Below, in pieces: positions 21,257 through 30,403 of a stretch of 64,000 nt of DNA. Source of the stretch: an uncultured Bacteroidia bacterium (lineage in GTDB: Bacteria; Bacteroidota; Bacteroidia; NS11-12g; UBA9320). The notes beneath the pieces were generated by a model that saw only the letters and a list, made by a program, of their open reading frames with translations, was not told where the DNA came from and searched no databases. The DNA lies in the NCBI GenBank assembly GCA_943787465.1, contig CALSMN010000005.1, positions 247,480 to 311,479 of the forward strand, read 5' to 3'. Position numbers and translations under genes: made by a program. Numbering within the stretch: position 1 is the first letter of the stretch; the number at the start of each line of letters is the position of its first letter.

Positions 21257-21300
21257 AAAGTAGCTTCCGCTAAGGCGGAGTAGAGTATCACCACACGCTC
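21257..21300 (+). pseudogene. Degenerate, internally deleted tRNA-Gly-like copy
   Basis: AAAGTAGCT (21257) and TAGAGtATCACC (21281) match tRNA-Gly 21318 and 21334 segments; interrupted by hairpin TCCGC-TAAG-GCGGA; ends in CGCTC like the real tRNA 3' end. Confidence 0.45.
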
Positions 21301-21314
21301 ACTACTCATATTAT

Positions 21315-21387
21315 GCGAAAGTAGCTCAGCTGGTAGAGCATCACCTTGCCAAGGTGAGGGTCGCGAGTTCGAATCTCGTCTTTCGCT
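21315..21387 (+). tRNA. tRNA-Gly (anticodon GCC)
   Basis: Full cloverleaf: GCGAAAG...CTTTCGC acceptor, anticodon loop CTTGCCA, T-arm GTTCGAATC. Confidence 0.95.
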
Positions 21388-21406
21388 CTAGTATTTTATA
21401 CTTGAT

Positions 21407-21490
21407 GCTTGGGTGGTGGAATTGGTAGACACGTTGGACTTAAAATCCAATGGCTTCACGGCCGTACGGGTTCAAGTCCCGTCCCCGAAA
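21407..21490 (+). tRNA. tRNA-Leu (anticodon TAA) with a non-pairing outer acceptor stem; possibly defective
   Basis: D-, anticodon (TTGGA-CTTAAAA-TCCAA), variable and T-arms (ACGGG-TTCAAGT-CCCGT) intact; 5' GCTTGGG vs 3' CCCCGAA pairs only in the inner three bp. Confidence 0.75.
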
Positions 21491-21562
21491 TATACACTCA
21501 GGTAACCTTAAATCATGTAAAAAACATTCAAAGTCCGTTGGATTTATTAAATTTGACTTAAA

Positions 21563-21611
21563 CCCATAACGGAAATATATGTAACAGTTACATATATTAT
21601 ATTGTTATGGG
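21563..21611. repeat. Large imperfect palindrome, attC-like
   Basis: CCCATAAC-GGA-AATATATGTAAC-A-GTTACATATATT-ATATT-GTTATGGG: 8-bp outer and 12-bp inner stem separated by asymmetric 3/5-nt spacers. Confidence 0.85.
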
Positions 21612-21791
21612 CAAGTTTAAAAAACGACACAACGGAATGACACAGACAAGAGAACCACCGACTTTTGACACCTCTTGACAGTTATTATGACTGACAAGAA
21701 ATTTATTTATAATAAAAGTGGAGACCAGCGACCACTTAAAAAACGGGGCGATACCGAAAAGCCATACGAGTAGGAAACAAAACAAAACAAA

Positions 21792-22217
21792 ATGAAAATA
21801 AAAATTACAATGCTTTTTACAGCATTATTTATCACTGGGCTGTCTTATGCTCAAGATTTTAAAGGGCATGCGTCTGGAACATTTGGAATACTTAATGGAA
21901 AAGTACGAGTTCAATATGAAATGCCACTTGAATCACGTGCAAGTTATGGCATGAATATGAATTATTATTTAGTTAACTGGACGGGTCCTGTTTTTGAACC
22001 ATTTATCAGAATTTATGGTAAGAAAGATGGTAATGCAGAAGGTTTTTTGGGGCAGGCAAAACTGATATATGGTAACCTCTCGACTTTAGATTATGATTTA
22101 TATGGTGGTCGAGTACAATTAACCCTTAACTGTCCGTTAGGGGTTTTTTTTTACAATTCAAAGACTTCTCCTCGCTCCGGAATGATGACCTTTTCTCGAA
22201 GTTCTTCTTCCAAATGA
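21792..22217 (+). pseudogene. Probable 3'-truncated small outer-membrane protein gene (signal peptide plus partial barrel)
   Basis: MKIKITMLFTALFITGLSYAQ signal peptide; reading frame runs through a Rho-independent terminator (22121-22152) and 67 bp into the convergent MBL gene. Confidence 0.5.
22121..22152 (+). terminator. Rho-independent terminator
   Basis: AACCCTTAAC-TGTCC-GTTAGGGGTT followed by T-run. Confidence 0.85.
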
Positions 22218-23518
22218 TGCTTTAAATCTTCCATCGATGCTCCCTCTCCGTGTACAAAAAATAACTTCGAGAGTTTTGTCTGATTTGATTTTTCAAAATA
22301 ATCTTGCAAACCTTGAGTATCTGGATGTGCACTGAATACATCCGTTTGCTTAATGGTAGCAAATACATATCTATCTTTTCCTTTTATCCGTATCGTACTT
22401 CTACCCTCCAATAATTGTGCACCTAATGTACCCGGTGAACAAAATCCTGCAATAAGTATAGTACATGATGGATTCTGAACATGATCACTGATATGATGCT
22501 GAATCCTCCCTCCTTCTAACATGCCTGCTGAGGAAACAATGATACACGAATCGCGATACATTTCCATATCGGCTACATCCGACTTATCTTCAACCAAAAA
22601 CAAACTCTTAAAATCAAAGAGATTGGAATCTGTTTGTTTATTTTGCTGGGCTTCTTCATTCAAATAATCTGAAAATCGATTGTGAATATTGGAACTCGCT
22701 AAAGCAAGAGGACTGTCTGCAAATACTCGAATAGGTGGTAATTTCCCTTCATTAAATAATTTTTTTAAGGTAAATAGAATAGCCTGAGTTCTACCCACAC
22801 TGAAAGCAGGAATGATTAACCTTCCATCTTGATTTATGCATGTCTTTGTGACATAATCCATCAATACTTCCTCCGGAGATCTTTTTTCTTGATGATATCT
22901 ATTACCATAAGTGGTTTCAGTGACCAAGTAATGTAATCCTTCCATCGGAACTGGATCAACAATTAATTTACTGCCTGGATTACCCAAATCCCCCGTAAAA
23001 CCCATTACTTTAACCGTATTATTTTCTCGTATTTCAAGCCGAATACTAGCAGCCCCAATGATGTGACCTGCTTCATGCATGGTAAAAGATAACAAACTGG
23101 TTAATTCAATTTTTTGATAATACTTCACCGTTAATAATTGCTCACTTGCATCCTTAACCTCCTTAAAACCGTATAATTGGGGTATTTTACGTTTATTTCT
23201 GTTATTGTTCTGAATATTTACAGAATCCGTCCAAAGTTTTTCCAGTAAATAGGCAGTTGGCTCAGTGCATATAATTTCTCCAGAAAAACCTTGTTTAACT
23301 AAATTAGGGATATTCCCACTATGATCGATGTGTGCATGAGTTAATAAAACGACATCAATTTGACTAGGATCAAATTCAAATTTTGAATTAATTTCATGAT
23401 TATCTTTATCCTCATAATCAATTCCGCAATCAATCAATATTTTATAACCTGAATCCAATTCTAATAAATGCATACTGCCAGTTACTTGTCTGGCAGCTCC
23501 CCAACATGTGTATTTCAT
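22151..23518 (-). CDS. MBL-fold RNA-processing exonuclease/endonuclease (beta-CASP family)
   Basis: LLTHAHIDHSGNIPNL (HxHxDH), FTGDLGN, IPAFSVGRTQ, SSAGMLEGGRI. Confidence 0.93.
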   Translation of the reverse strand: MKYTCWGAARQVTGSMHLLELDSGYKILIDCGIDYEDKDNHEINSKFEFDPSQIDVVLLTHAHIDHSGNIPNLVKQGFSGEIICTEPTAYLLEKLWTDSVNIQNNNRNKRKIPQLYGFKEVKDASEQLLTVKYYQKIELTSLLSFTMHEAGHIIGAASIRLEIRENNTVKVMGFTGDLGNPGSKLIVDPVPMEGLHYLVTETTYGNRYHQEKRSPEEVLMDYVTKTCINQDGRLIIPAFSVGRTQAILFTLKKLFNEGKLPPIRVFADSPLALASSNIHNRFSDYLNEEAQQNKQTDSNLFDFKSLFLVEDKSDVADMEMYRDSCIIVSSAGMLEGGRIQHHISDHVQNPSCTILIAGFCSPGTLGAQLLEGRSTIRIKGKDRYVFATIKQTDVFSAHPDTQGLQDYFEKSNQTKLSKLFFVHGEGASMEDLKHHLEEELREKVIIPERGEVFEL

Positions 23519-23533
23519 ACGATTTCCTACTAC

Positions 23534-24679
23534 TTATCGTGCAATTATAAGTGTAGAATAACTTGTTTGGATATTTCTTAAATCAGAAATCCTAACAGAA
23601 TATATACCATTGGGAAGAAAAGCAACATCCAATCGATCCGATACATTCATTTCTTTATCCATTAATAAATATCCCAAATTAGAAAATATCTGAACTTGAA
23701 AAGGATAATTAATGGTGGGAAATATCACATTATCTTGTGCTGGATTTGGAGTGATTATTGGTTTAGAATACACCCGATTATTTATTCCCGCAGTAGTTGG
23801 TACACGAGAAAAGTACACTGTTGCAGCAACTGCTCCACGAATCACTTCTTCAGTAGCGTTTACATCCATATTGGAAACTCTATCTGAAGATTGATGATAA
23901 TGATCTTTGTAATCGCTTTCTTGATATAACCCTGTGATTACGATGCCTTTGGATTCAAAGGGTATATAATCTGACGCATAGGCTGCAGATAAAACAGGCG
24001 TTAAATCAGTATACAAAGTCAAAATAGTAGCTAAAGTGTCTGTTTTTAGTGCAGATAACTCATTATTTGACGATGGATTTTGAAACTCATCACGTTCACA
24101 AACTATTTTACTATTATCTTTTCCTAGTGTCCCTCCCAATTGATCTAAATTTATCATTAATTGAATGGAATCTGTTGATTTTAACGTATTATTTACATAA
24201 TGACTAGACCCAATATAACCCAGTTCTTCCGCCCCAAAATTAATGACACGAACCCCTACTCGAGGATTTAAATCACGGATAATTCGGGCTATTTGCAATG
24301 TAGCAACTACCCCACTACCATTGTCATTAGCACCAGGACTTTCATCCACCGAATCATAATGAGCTCCTATAATTATCCACTGATTAGAATCTTCACCATG
24401 CTTCTCTACGATAATATTATAGGCTTTTTTACCTTGATATATAAAGGTGTCTATTTGAGGAGCATAACCATACTGTTGGTATTTTTTTAGTAACCAGTCT
24501 CGGGTAAGATCCAAAGCAGGAGAACCTGAAGGTTTTGGTCCAAAACCTTCATAATTAACTAACTGAAATGGAACTGAGTCTACTCGTAGGGTATAATCCG
24601 AAATATCTTGATTAAAATTTTGAGCAACAGTACAAAACCCTAAAAAAAGTAGGATTATACAATGTAATATTCTCTGCAT
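23534..24679 (-). CDS. M28 family metallopeptidase with C-terminal T9SS sorting domain
   Basis: IGAHYDSVDESPGANDNGSGV, GAEELG; C-term PNPAQDNVIF...GIYSVRI. Preferred start ATG 24679 (MQRILHCIILLFLGFCTVAQ), overlapping the tsaE 3' end. Confidence 0.9.
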   Translation of the reverse strand: MQRILHCIILLFLGFCTVAQNFNQDISDYTLRVDSVPFQLVNYEGFGPKPSGSPALDLTRDWLLKKYQQYGYAPQIDTFIYQGKKAYNIIVEKHGEDSNQWIIIGAHYDSVDESPGANDNGSGVVATLQIARIIRDLNPRVGVRVINFGAEELGYIGSSHYVNNTLKSTDSIQLMINLDQLGGTLGKDNSKIVCERDEFQNPSSNNELSALKTDTLATILTLYTDLTPVLSAAYASDYIPFESKGIVITGLYQESDYKDHYHQSSDRVSNMDVNATEEVIRGAVAATVYFSRVPTTAGINNRVYSKPIITPNPAQDNVIFPTINYPFQVQIFSNLGYLLMDKEMNVSDRLDVAFLPNGIYSVRISDLRNIQTSYSTLIIAR

Positions 24680-25077
24680 CCGTTCAAAGATACAACAATC
24701 TCTATTTCTATGAGTTGGTCTTTGGGTAAGAAATCTGCCATTTTTTCTGGCCACTCAATAAAACATAAATGACCTGAATCTATATATTCCATAAATCCAA
24801 TATCCTCAATTTCTTCGACTGAATTTAAACGATACAAATCAAAATGATAAATAGTCTTTCCATTAACAATATAAGTGTTCACCAATGAAAAAGTAGGACT
24901 ATCTACTTGACTAGCATCACCACCAATAGATGCTATATATGATTTTACGAAGGTAGTTTTTCCTGTACCTAAATCCCCTTTAAGCAATACCATGTTATGG
25001 GATTGGCCTATCCCTCTATTTTTTAAAAAGATTAAGACTTCAGAGATACTTTGATGATTTTCAACTACAAATTTCAC
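24655..25077 (-). CDS. tsaE: tRNA threonylcarbamoyladenosine biosynthesis ATPase TsaE
   Basis: LLKGDLGTGKTTFVKSY, SPTFSLVNTY, HFDLYRL. Confidence 0.94.
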   Translation of the reverse strand: MKFVVENHQSISEVLIFLKNRGIGQSHNMVLLKGDLGTGKTTFVKSYIASIGGDASQVDSPTFSLVNTYIVNGKTIYHFDLYRLNSVEEIEDIGFMEYIDSGHLCFIEWPEKMADFLPKDQLIEIEIVVSLNGCREYYIV

Positions 25078-26630
25078 TTCGGTTCAAGAGTAATGATAGG
25101 AATTAACATTTCTTCCATTGAAATACCACCATGTTGAAATGTATTTTTATAATATTTCGCATAATGATTTAAATTATTAGGGTACACAAAAAAATCATTT
25201 TCTCTGCTAAAAATAAAAGAACTTGTCATGTGTTGTTTGGGCAAAAGTGCATCATGTGGATTCTTAATTTCAAAAACTTCCTTAGGATTAAAATCAATTC
25301 TTCTGGATGTTTTGTATCTGAGGTTAGTTGTGGTGTCTTTGCCGCCGTGTACCTTTACAGGATTATCCACATGCACCGATCCGTGATCGGTAGTTACGAC
25401 TAACTTTACCTTTTTACTACTTAAATATTTAATTGCTTCTAACAACGGAGAATGCATAAACCAACTCTTGGTTAATTCGCGATAGGCAGCTTCATCTTCA
25501 GCCAATTCGCGCATAATTTTAGAATCAGTTCGTGCATGCGAAAGGGTATCAATAAAATTGTATACAATGGTAACAAACTCCTCACCTACTATATTGGGCA
25601 ATTGCTCAACCATCGCTTTAGCATTATTTAGATTAGTTACTTTAATAAATTTGGATTCATAACCTGTTCTTAATCGGCTAAGTTGATCATTTAAAAAGTG
25701 GGCCTCGTGCAAATTTTTTCCACCCTCATCCTCATCATTACTCCATTTGTCTCCAAATCTTTTTTCAATATCCATAGGCATCAACCCACTAAATATTGCA
25801 TTTCGCGCATACTGAGTAGTAGTAGGAAGTATACTCATGTATAAATCCTCCTCGGTCGTAATGTAATAATTGCTGATTTCTTGTTGAATAATTTTCCATT
25901 GATCAAATCTCAAATTATCGAGTAGTAAAAGAAAAAAAGGTTCTCCTTTATTTTTTTTAGGTAAGATGCCTCTTTTCATCAAATTATGAGACATCATCGG
26001 CATATCATCCTTCGATTCAGCGTGAATAAAATTAAGATAATTTTTGGCAATGTATTTAGAAAATTCTCGATTTCCGTCTTGTTTTTGAGTACGCAACACA
26101 TCCTCCATCCCTGTTTCATCCGAGCTTGCCATTTCCGTTTCCCAGTACACTAACTTTTTATACATCTCCTTCCATTTTAGCCAATCCATATGATCCATGA
26201 AAGCCATCCCTATGGTTCTAAAATCCTGCTGATAGCGTTGCGTAACACTTTCAGTAACCAATCTTTTATTATCCGTCAATTTTTTGATTGTACTCAAGAT
26301 TTGTCTTGGATTTACAGGTTTAATAAGATAATCTGATATTTTACTGCCAATAGCATCTTCCATGATATGCTCCTCCTCACTTTTAGTAATCATTACAACG
26401 GGTATATTACTCTCAATCTCTTTAATGACTTTTAATGCTTCTAAACCTGAAATTCCGGGCATATTCTCATCTAAAAAAATCAAATCATAGTGGTGTTCCT
26501 TGACATAATCTATCGCATCTAATCCATTATTTACAGTAGTTACCTCATATCCGCGATCTTTTAGAAATAATAAATGAGCTTTTAAATGATCTATTTCATC
26601 ATCGGCCCAAAGTATTTTAATATTATTCAT
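25074..26630 (-). CDS. porX: PglZ-domain response regulator PorX (T9SS regulator)
   Basis: ILWADDEIDHLKAHLLFLKDRGYEV receiver, LDENMPGISGLEAL, C-terminal alkaline-phosphatase-like PglZ region. Confidence 0.93.
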   Translation of the reverse strand: MNNIKILWADDEIDHLKAHLLFLKDRGYEVTTVNNGLDAIDYVKEHHYDLIFLDENMPGISGLEALKVIKEIESNIPVVMITKSEEEHIMEDAIGSKISDYLIKPVNPRQILSTIKKLTDNKRLVTESVTQRYQQDFRTIGMAFMDHMDWLKWKEMYKKLVYWETEMASSDETGMEDVLRTQKQDGNREFSKYIAKNYLNFIHAESKDDMPMMSHNLMKRGILPKKNKGEPFFLLLLDNLRFDQWKIIQQEISNYYITTEEDLYMSILPTTTQYARNAIFSGLMPMDIEKRFGDKWSNDEDEGGKNLHEAHFLNDQLSRLRTGYESKFIKVTNLNNAKAMVEQLPNIVGEEFVTIVYNFIDTLSHARTDSKIMRELAEDEAAYRELTKSWFMHSPLLEAIKYLSSKKVKLVVTTDHGSVHVDNPVKVHGGKDTTTNLRYKTSRRIDFNPKEVFEIKNPHDALLPKQHMTSSFIFSRENDFFVYPNNLNHYAKYYKNTFQHGGISMEEMLIPIITLEPK

Positions 26631-26729
26631 TTATTCCTTATCCTATTTTTACCTTTGTGTTGATTTTAAAAATTTATCTTGCAAAGCAAGTAATAAATCA
26701 ACTCTTTAAATAATATTTTATTTCATCCC

Positions 26730-27950
26730 GTGAATAAAAAGAAAATTATCAATGATCCTATCTATGGTTTTATTACCATACATCATGATATCATATTTGA
26801 TTGTATACAGTTACCTGAATTTCAACGACTCAGAAGAATAAAACAATTGGGTCTAACCAGTTTAGTCTATCCTGGTGCACAACACACTCGTTTTCAACAT
26901 GCCATTGGTGCCATGCACTTGATGAAAACTGCTATTAATAGCCTAAAAGCCAAAGATATTCCCATTTCGAAAGAAGAAGAAATTGGTGTATTATTAGCCA
27001 TACTTTTACATGATATTGGTCATGGCCCTTTTTCGCATACACTCGAACACAGTTTGTTAGAGAATGTTAGTCATGAGCAAATTAGTAGTGTTTTGATGCA
27101 TCGAATTAATGAGAAGATGGATAATCAGCTATCTCTGGCTATTGCAATGTTTGAAAATAAATACAAACGCCCCTTTTTCCATCAATTAGTGAGTAGTCAG
27201 ATGGATATGGATCGACTAGATTATTTGAGAAGAGATAGTTTTTATACAGGGGTATCAGAGGGGACCGTGGGTATAGAACGTATCATACAGATGCTTAATG
27301 TAAAAGATGATCAACTTATCATTGATCAAAAAGGGATATACTCGGTAGAAAAGTTTCTAATGGCTCGTCGTTTTATGTATTGGCAGGTATATTTACACAA
27401 AACATCAATAGCAGCCGATCAAATTCTTCTAAATATACTTAAAAGAGCAAAAAAATTGGTCTCCCAAAACCATCAATTACAAGCCAGTCCATTTTTACAA
27501 TTTTTTTTAAATAATCCATTTTACAAGGAAGATCTTATCCATATTGATGTAATCGAAAATTTTTGTAATCTTGATGATAGTGAAATATACAGTGCGGTAA
27601 AACAATGGCAATTTCACCAAGATAAAACACTATCAAAGCTATGTAAAATGTTGATTAATAGAACATTATTAAAAATAGAATTATCAGATACACCTATATC
27701 TACAAATAAAATTAATCAAGCGATTAAAGATGTTACCCATTTATTACAGGTAAGCAACGAAGAAGCAACTTATTTTGTCACCACAGGAGAACTTAAAAAT
27801 AAAGCTTATTCCAATTTAGGGAACACGCTAAAAATAGGTATGAAAAATGGCGAACTCAAAGAACTATCTGAAACTTCAGAAATTTACAACCTTACCCATG
27901 ATCAAGAGCCACATGTTAAATATTTTATAACCTCTTTAAAAATAGATTAA
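26730..27950 (+). CDS. HD-domain (dGTPase-like) phosphohydrolase
   Basis: RIKQLGLTSLVYPGAQHTRFQHAIGAMHLM, LLHDIGHGPFSHTLE. Confidence 0.92.
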   Translation: MNKKKIINDPIYGFITIHHDIIFDCIQLPEFQRLRRIKQLGLTSLVYPGAQHTRFQHAIGAMHLMKTAINSLKAKDIPISKEEEIGVLLAILLHDIGHGPFSHTLEHSLLENVSHEQISSVLMHRINEKMDNQLSLAIAMFENKYKRPFFHQLVSSQMDMDRLDYLRRDSFYTGVSEGTVGIERIIQMLNVKDDQLIIDQKGIYSVEKFLMARRFMYWQVYLHKTSIAADQILLNILKRAKKLVSQNHQLQASPFLQFFLNNPFYKEDLIHIDVIENFCNLDDSEIYSAVKQWQFHQDKTLSKLCKMLINRTLLKIELSDTPISTNKINQAIKDVTHLLQVSNEEATYFVTTGELKNKAYSNLGNTLKIGMKNGELKELSETSEIYNLTHDQEPHVKYFITSLKID

Positions 27951-27962
27951 ATTTGCCTTGAA

Positions 27963-29006
27963 TTGGAATTAACAGCAAAACAAATTGCCAAAATAGTCAA
28001 TGGTACCGTTGTAGGTAACCCCGATAAAATTGTAAACACGGTATCCAAAATTGAAGATGCTACCCCCCTTAGTTTATGTTTTTTATCCAATAAAAAATAT
28101 AGCCATTTTTTAAATTCAACCCTAGCTGGCATCATTTTTATTGATGATACATTATCCGAGATTCCTGAACATTTAACCATAATTAAGTGCTCACACCCCT
28201 ACGTTGCTTTTTGTCAGATACTAATTCAGTATTTTGATTACAACGATCCCAACTCGGGTATCCACCCAACTGCTGTTATTGAACCAACAGCAGAAATTGG
28301 CAAAAACTGCTACATAGGACCTCATGCCTACATAGGAAATCAGGTAACTATTGGTAGTAATTCCAAAATTTTTGCCAATACATGCATTTATGAAAAAACA
28401 ACGGTTGGACAAAATACCGTTATTTACTCAAACGTATCCATCTATTACCACTCAATAATCGGAGATGATTGTATTATACATAGTGGAACCGCGATTGGTT
28501 CGGATGGTTTTGGGCACGCACCTTTGCCAGATGGAACATATATCAAAATCCCACAAATAGGGAATGTAGTGATTGGAAATAAGGTAGAAATAGGAAGCAA
28601 TACTAGTATTGACCGAGCTAACATGGGAAGTACCATTATCGGTAATGGATGTAGAATTGATAACCTTGTACAAATAGCACACGGAGTAGAAATAGGAGAA
28701 AATACGATAATTGCAGGTCAAGTGGCTATTGCTGGAAGTACAAAAATTGGATCAAATTGCACCTTTGCGGGACAATCTGCAGTAGTTGGTCATATCACCG
28801 TGGCAGATAAAACACAACTTGGAGGACAAGGCGGAATTAATAAAGATATTAAAGAACCCGGTGGTACTTTTGCCGGATCTCCTCATCTCCCGTATAAAGA
28901 AGAGATGAAATCTCGTGTATTATGGCGAAATCTTCCAAAAATGGAAGAACGAATACGATTACTAGAAAAAACCCTAAATATTAATGAAAAACCAAAGAAT
29001 GGATAA
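27963..29006 (+). CDS. lpxD: UDP-3-O-(3-hydroxyacyl)glucosamine N-acyltransferase
   Basis: Left-handed beta-helix hexapeptides, QIAHGVEIGENT; TTG start. Confidence 0.95.
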   Translation: MELTAKQIAKIVNGTVVGNPDKIVNTVSKIEDATPLSLCFLSNKKYSHFLNSTLAGIIFIDDTLSEIPEHLTIIKCSHPYVAFCQILIQYFDYNDPNSGIHPTAVIEPTAEIGKNCYIGPHAYIGNQVTIGSNSKIFANTCIYEKTTVGQNTVIYSNVSIYYHSIIGDDCIIHSGTAIGSDGFGHAPLPDGTYIKIPQIGNVVIGNKVEIGSNTSIDRANMGSTIIGNGCRIDNLVQIAHGVEIGENTIIAGQVAIAGSTKIGSNCTFAGQSAVVGHITVADKTQLGGQGGINKDIKEPGGTFAGSPHLPYKEEMKSRVLWRNLPKMEERIRLLEKTLNINEKPKNG

Positions 29007-30402
29007 ATTGCAAACTACCATACAAAAAGCGATTAGTGTTTCTGGTGTTGGACTTCATACTGGAAATAACGTTACCTTAACATTTGAACCTGCTCCAGAA
29101 GATCATGGCTATGCATTTCAACGAACAGATTTAGAAAATCAACCAATAATTAAAGCTGACTGTGATTTGGTAACCGATACCAGCAGAGGTACGACACTAG
29201 AAGAGCATGGCGTCAAAGTCAATACAGTAGAACACGTACTAGCCGCACTTGCTGGTCTAGAAATTGACAATTGTTTGATTAAAATGGATGCACCCGAAAC
29301 TCCAATTATGGATGGAAGTAGTAAACCATTCATAGACCTTTTGCTTCAATCTGGAATTCAGACTCAAAAGAAAGAAAGGGAATATTTCAATATTCCAAAT
29401 CGAATCAATTATTCAGACGGCAACGGGGTTGAAATGATGGCTTTGCCCGCTGATGATTATAGGCTGACCGTGATGGTCGATTACAATTCACCTGTCCTTG
29501 GGAGTCAGCATGCGTCTATTATAAATATCCAAGAATTTAAGGATGAAATATCCAATTGCCGTACATTTTGCTTTCTTCATGAGTTGGAAACCTTGGTAGA
29601 AAACAACCTAATAAAAGGTGGAGATCTTAATAATGCTATTGTTATTGTAGATCGAGTGATTGATGATAGTGAAATGGATAGTCTTGCCAAACTTTTCAAT
29701 AAAGATAAAATTGAAGTAAAAAAAGAAGGGATATTGAACAATGTTGATTTACGTTTTCAAAATGAACCTGCACGTCATAAGTTATTGGATATTGTTGGTG
29801 ATCTAGCTTTAGCTGGTGTTCCATTGAAAGCCCAGATTTTGGCTGCTAGACCCGGACATGCAGCCAATGTAGCATTTGCTAAAAAGATTAAAAAAGCCTA
29901 TTTAGCGTCTAAAAAAGAGCAAAAAGAAAATGAAAATGTTCCAGTGTATGATCCAAATATCACACCCTTATACAATCACCAGGAAATAGGCAAAATACTC
30001 CCACACAAACACCCATTTTTGCTTGTTGATAAAGTTGTTAAACTTTCACAAGTGGAAGTGATTGCCGTTAAAAATATCACAGGTGATCAGTATTTTTTTC
30101 AAGGACACTTTCCCAATGAACCCATAATGCCAGGCGTACTTCAACTTGAAGCCATGGCTCAGGCTGGAGGAGTTTTAGTTTTAGCCGGCAAAGAAAACCC
30201 TGAAAATTGGAGCACCTATTTTGTTAAAATTGAAAATGCAAAATTCAAGGACAAAGTTGTTCCTGGAGACACTCTTGTTATTCGAATGGCTTTAGTTGCA
30301 CCCATAAGAAGAGGACTTTGTGTAATGAAAGGAGAAGCTTATGTCGGTAATAAATTAGTATCAGAAGCCAGCATGATGGCACAAATTGTAGAAAATAGAT
30401 AA
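28984..30402 (+). CDS. lpxC/fabZ: Bifunctional UDP-3-O-acyl-GlcNAc deacetylase / 3-hydroxyacyl-ACP dehydratase (LpxC-FabZ fusion)
   Basis: SGVGLHTGNNV, TVEHVLAAL, HKLLDIVGDLAL; C-terminal LPHKHPFLLVDKV...LEAMAQAGG. Confidence 0.97.
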   Translation: MKNQRMDKLQTTIQKAISVSGVGLHTGNNVTLTFEPAPEDHGYAFQRTDLENQPIIKADCDLVTDTSRGTTLEEHGVKVNTVEHVLAALAGLEIDNCLIKMDAPETPIMDGSSKPFIDLLLQSGIQTQKKEREYFNIPNRINYSDGNGVEMMALPADDYRLTVMVDYNSPVLGSQHASIINIQEFKDEISNCRTFCFLHELETLVENNLIKGGDLNNAIVIVDRVIDDSEMDSLAKLFNKDKIEVKKEGILNNVDLRFQNEPARHKLLDIVGDLALAGVPLKAQILAARPGHAANVAFAKKIKKAYLASKKEQKENENVPVYDPNITPLYNHQEIGKILPHKHPFLLVDKVVKLSQVEVIAVKNITGDQYFFQGHFPNEPIMPGVLQLEAMAQAGGVLVLAGKENPENWSTYFVKIENAKFKDKVVPGDTLVIRMALVAPIRRGLCVMKGEAYVGNKLVSEASMMAQIVENR

Positions 30403-30403
30403 A

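Noticed and set aside
21597-21785. 62-aa minus-strand ORF between palindrome and the truncated membrane-protein gene
   Set aside because: Hydrophobic-looking but overlaps the palindrome and has no recognisable domain; probably spurious
22121-22145. Second attC-like site (TTAAC...GTTAGGGG)
   Set aside because: Structure is fully explained by a Rho-independent terminator with a T-run
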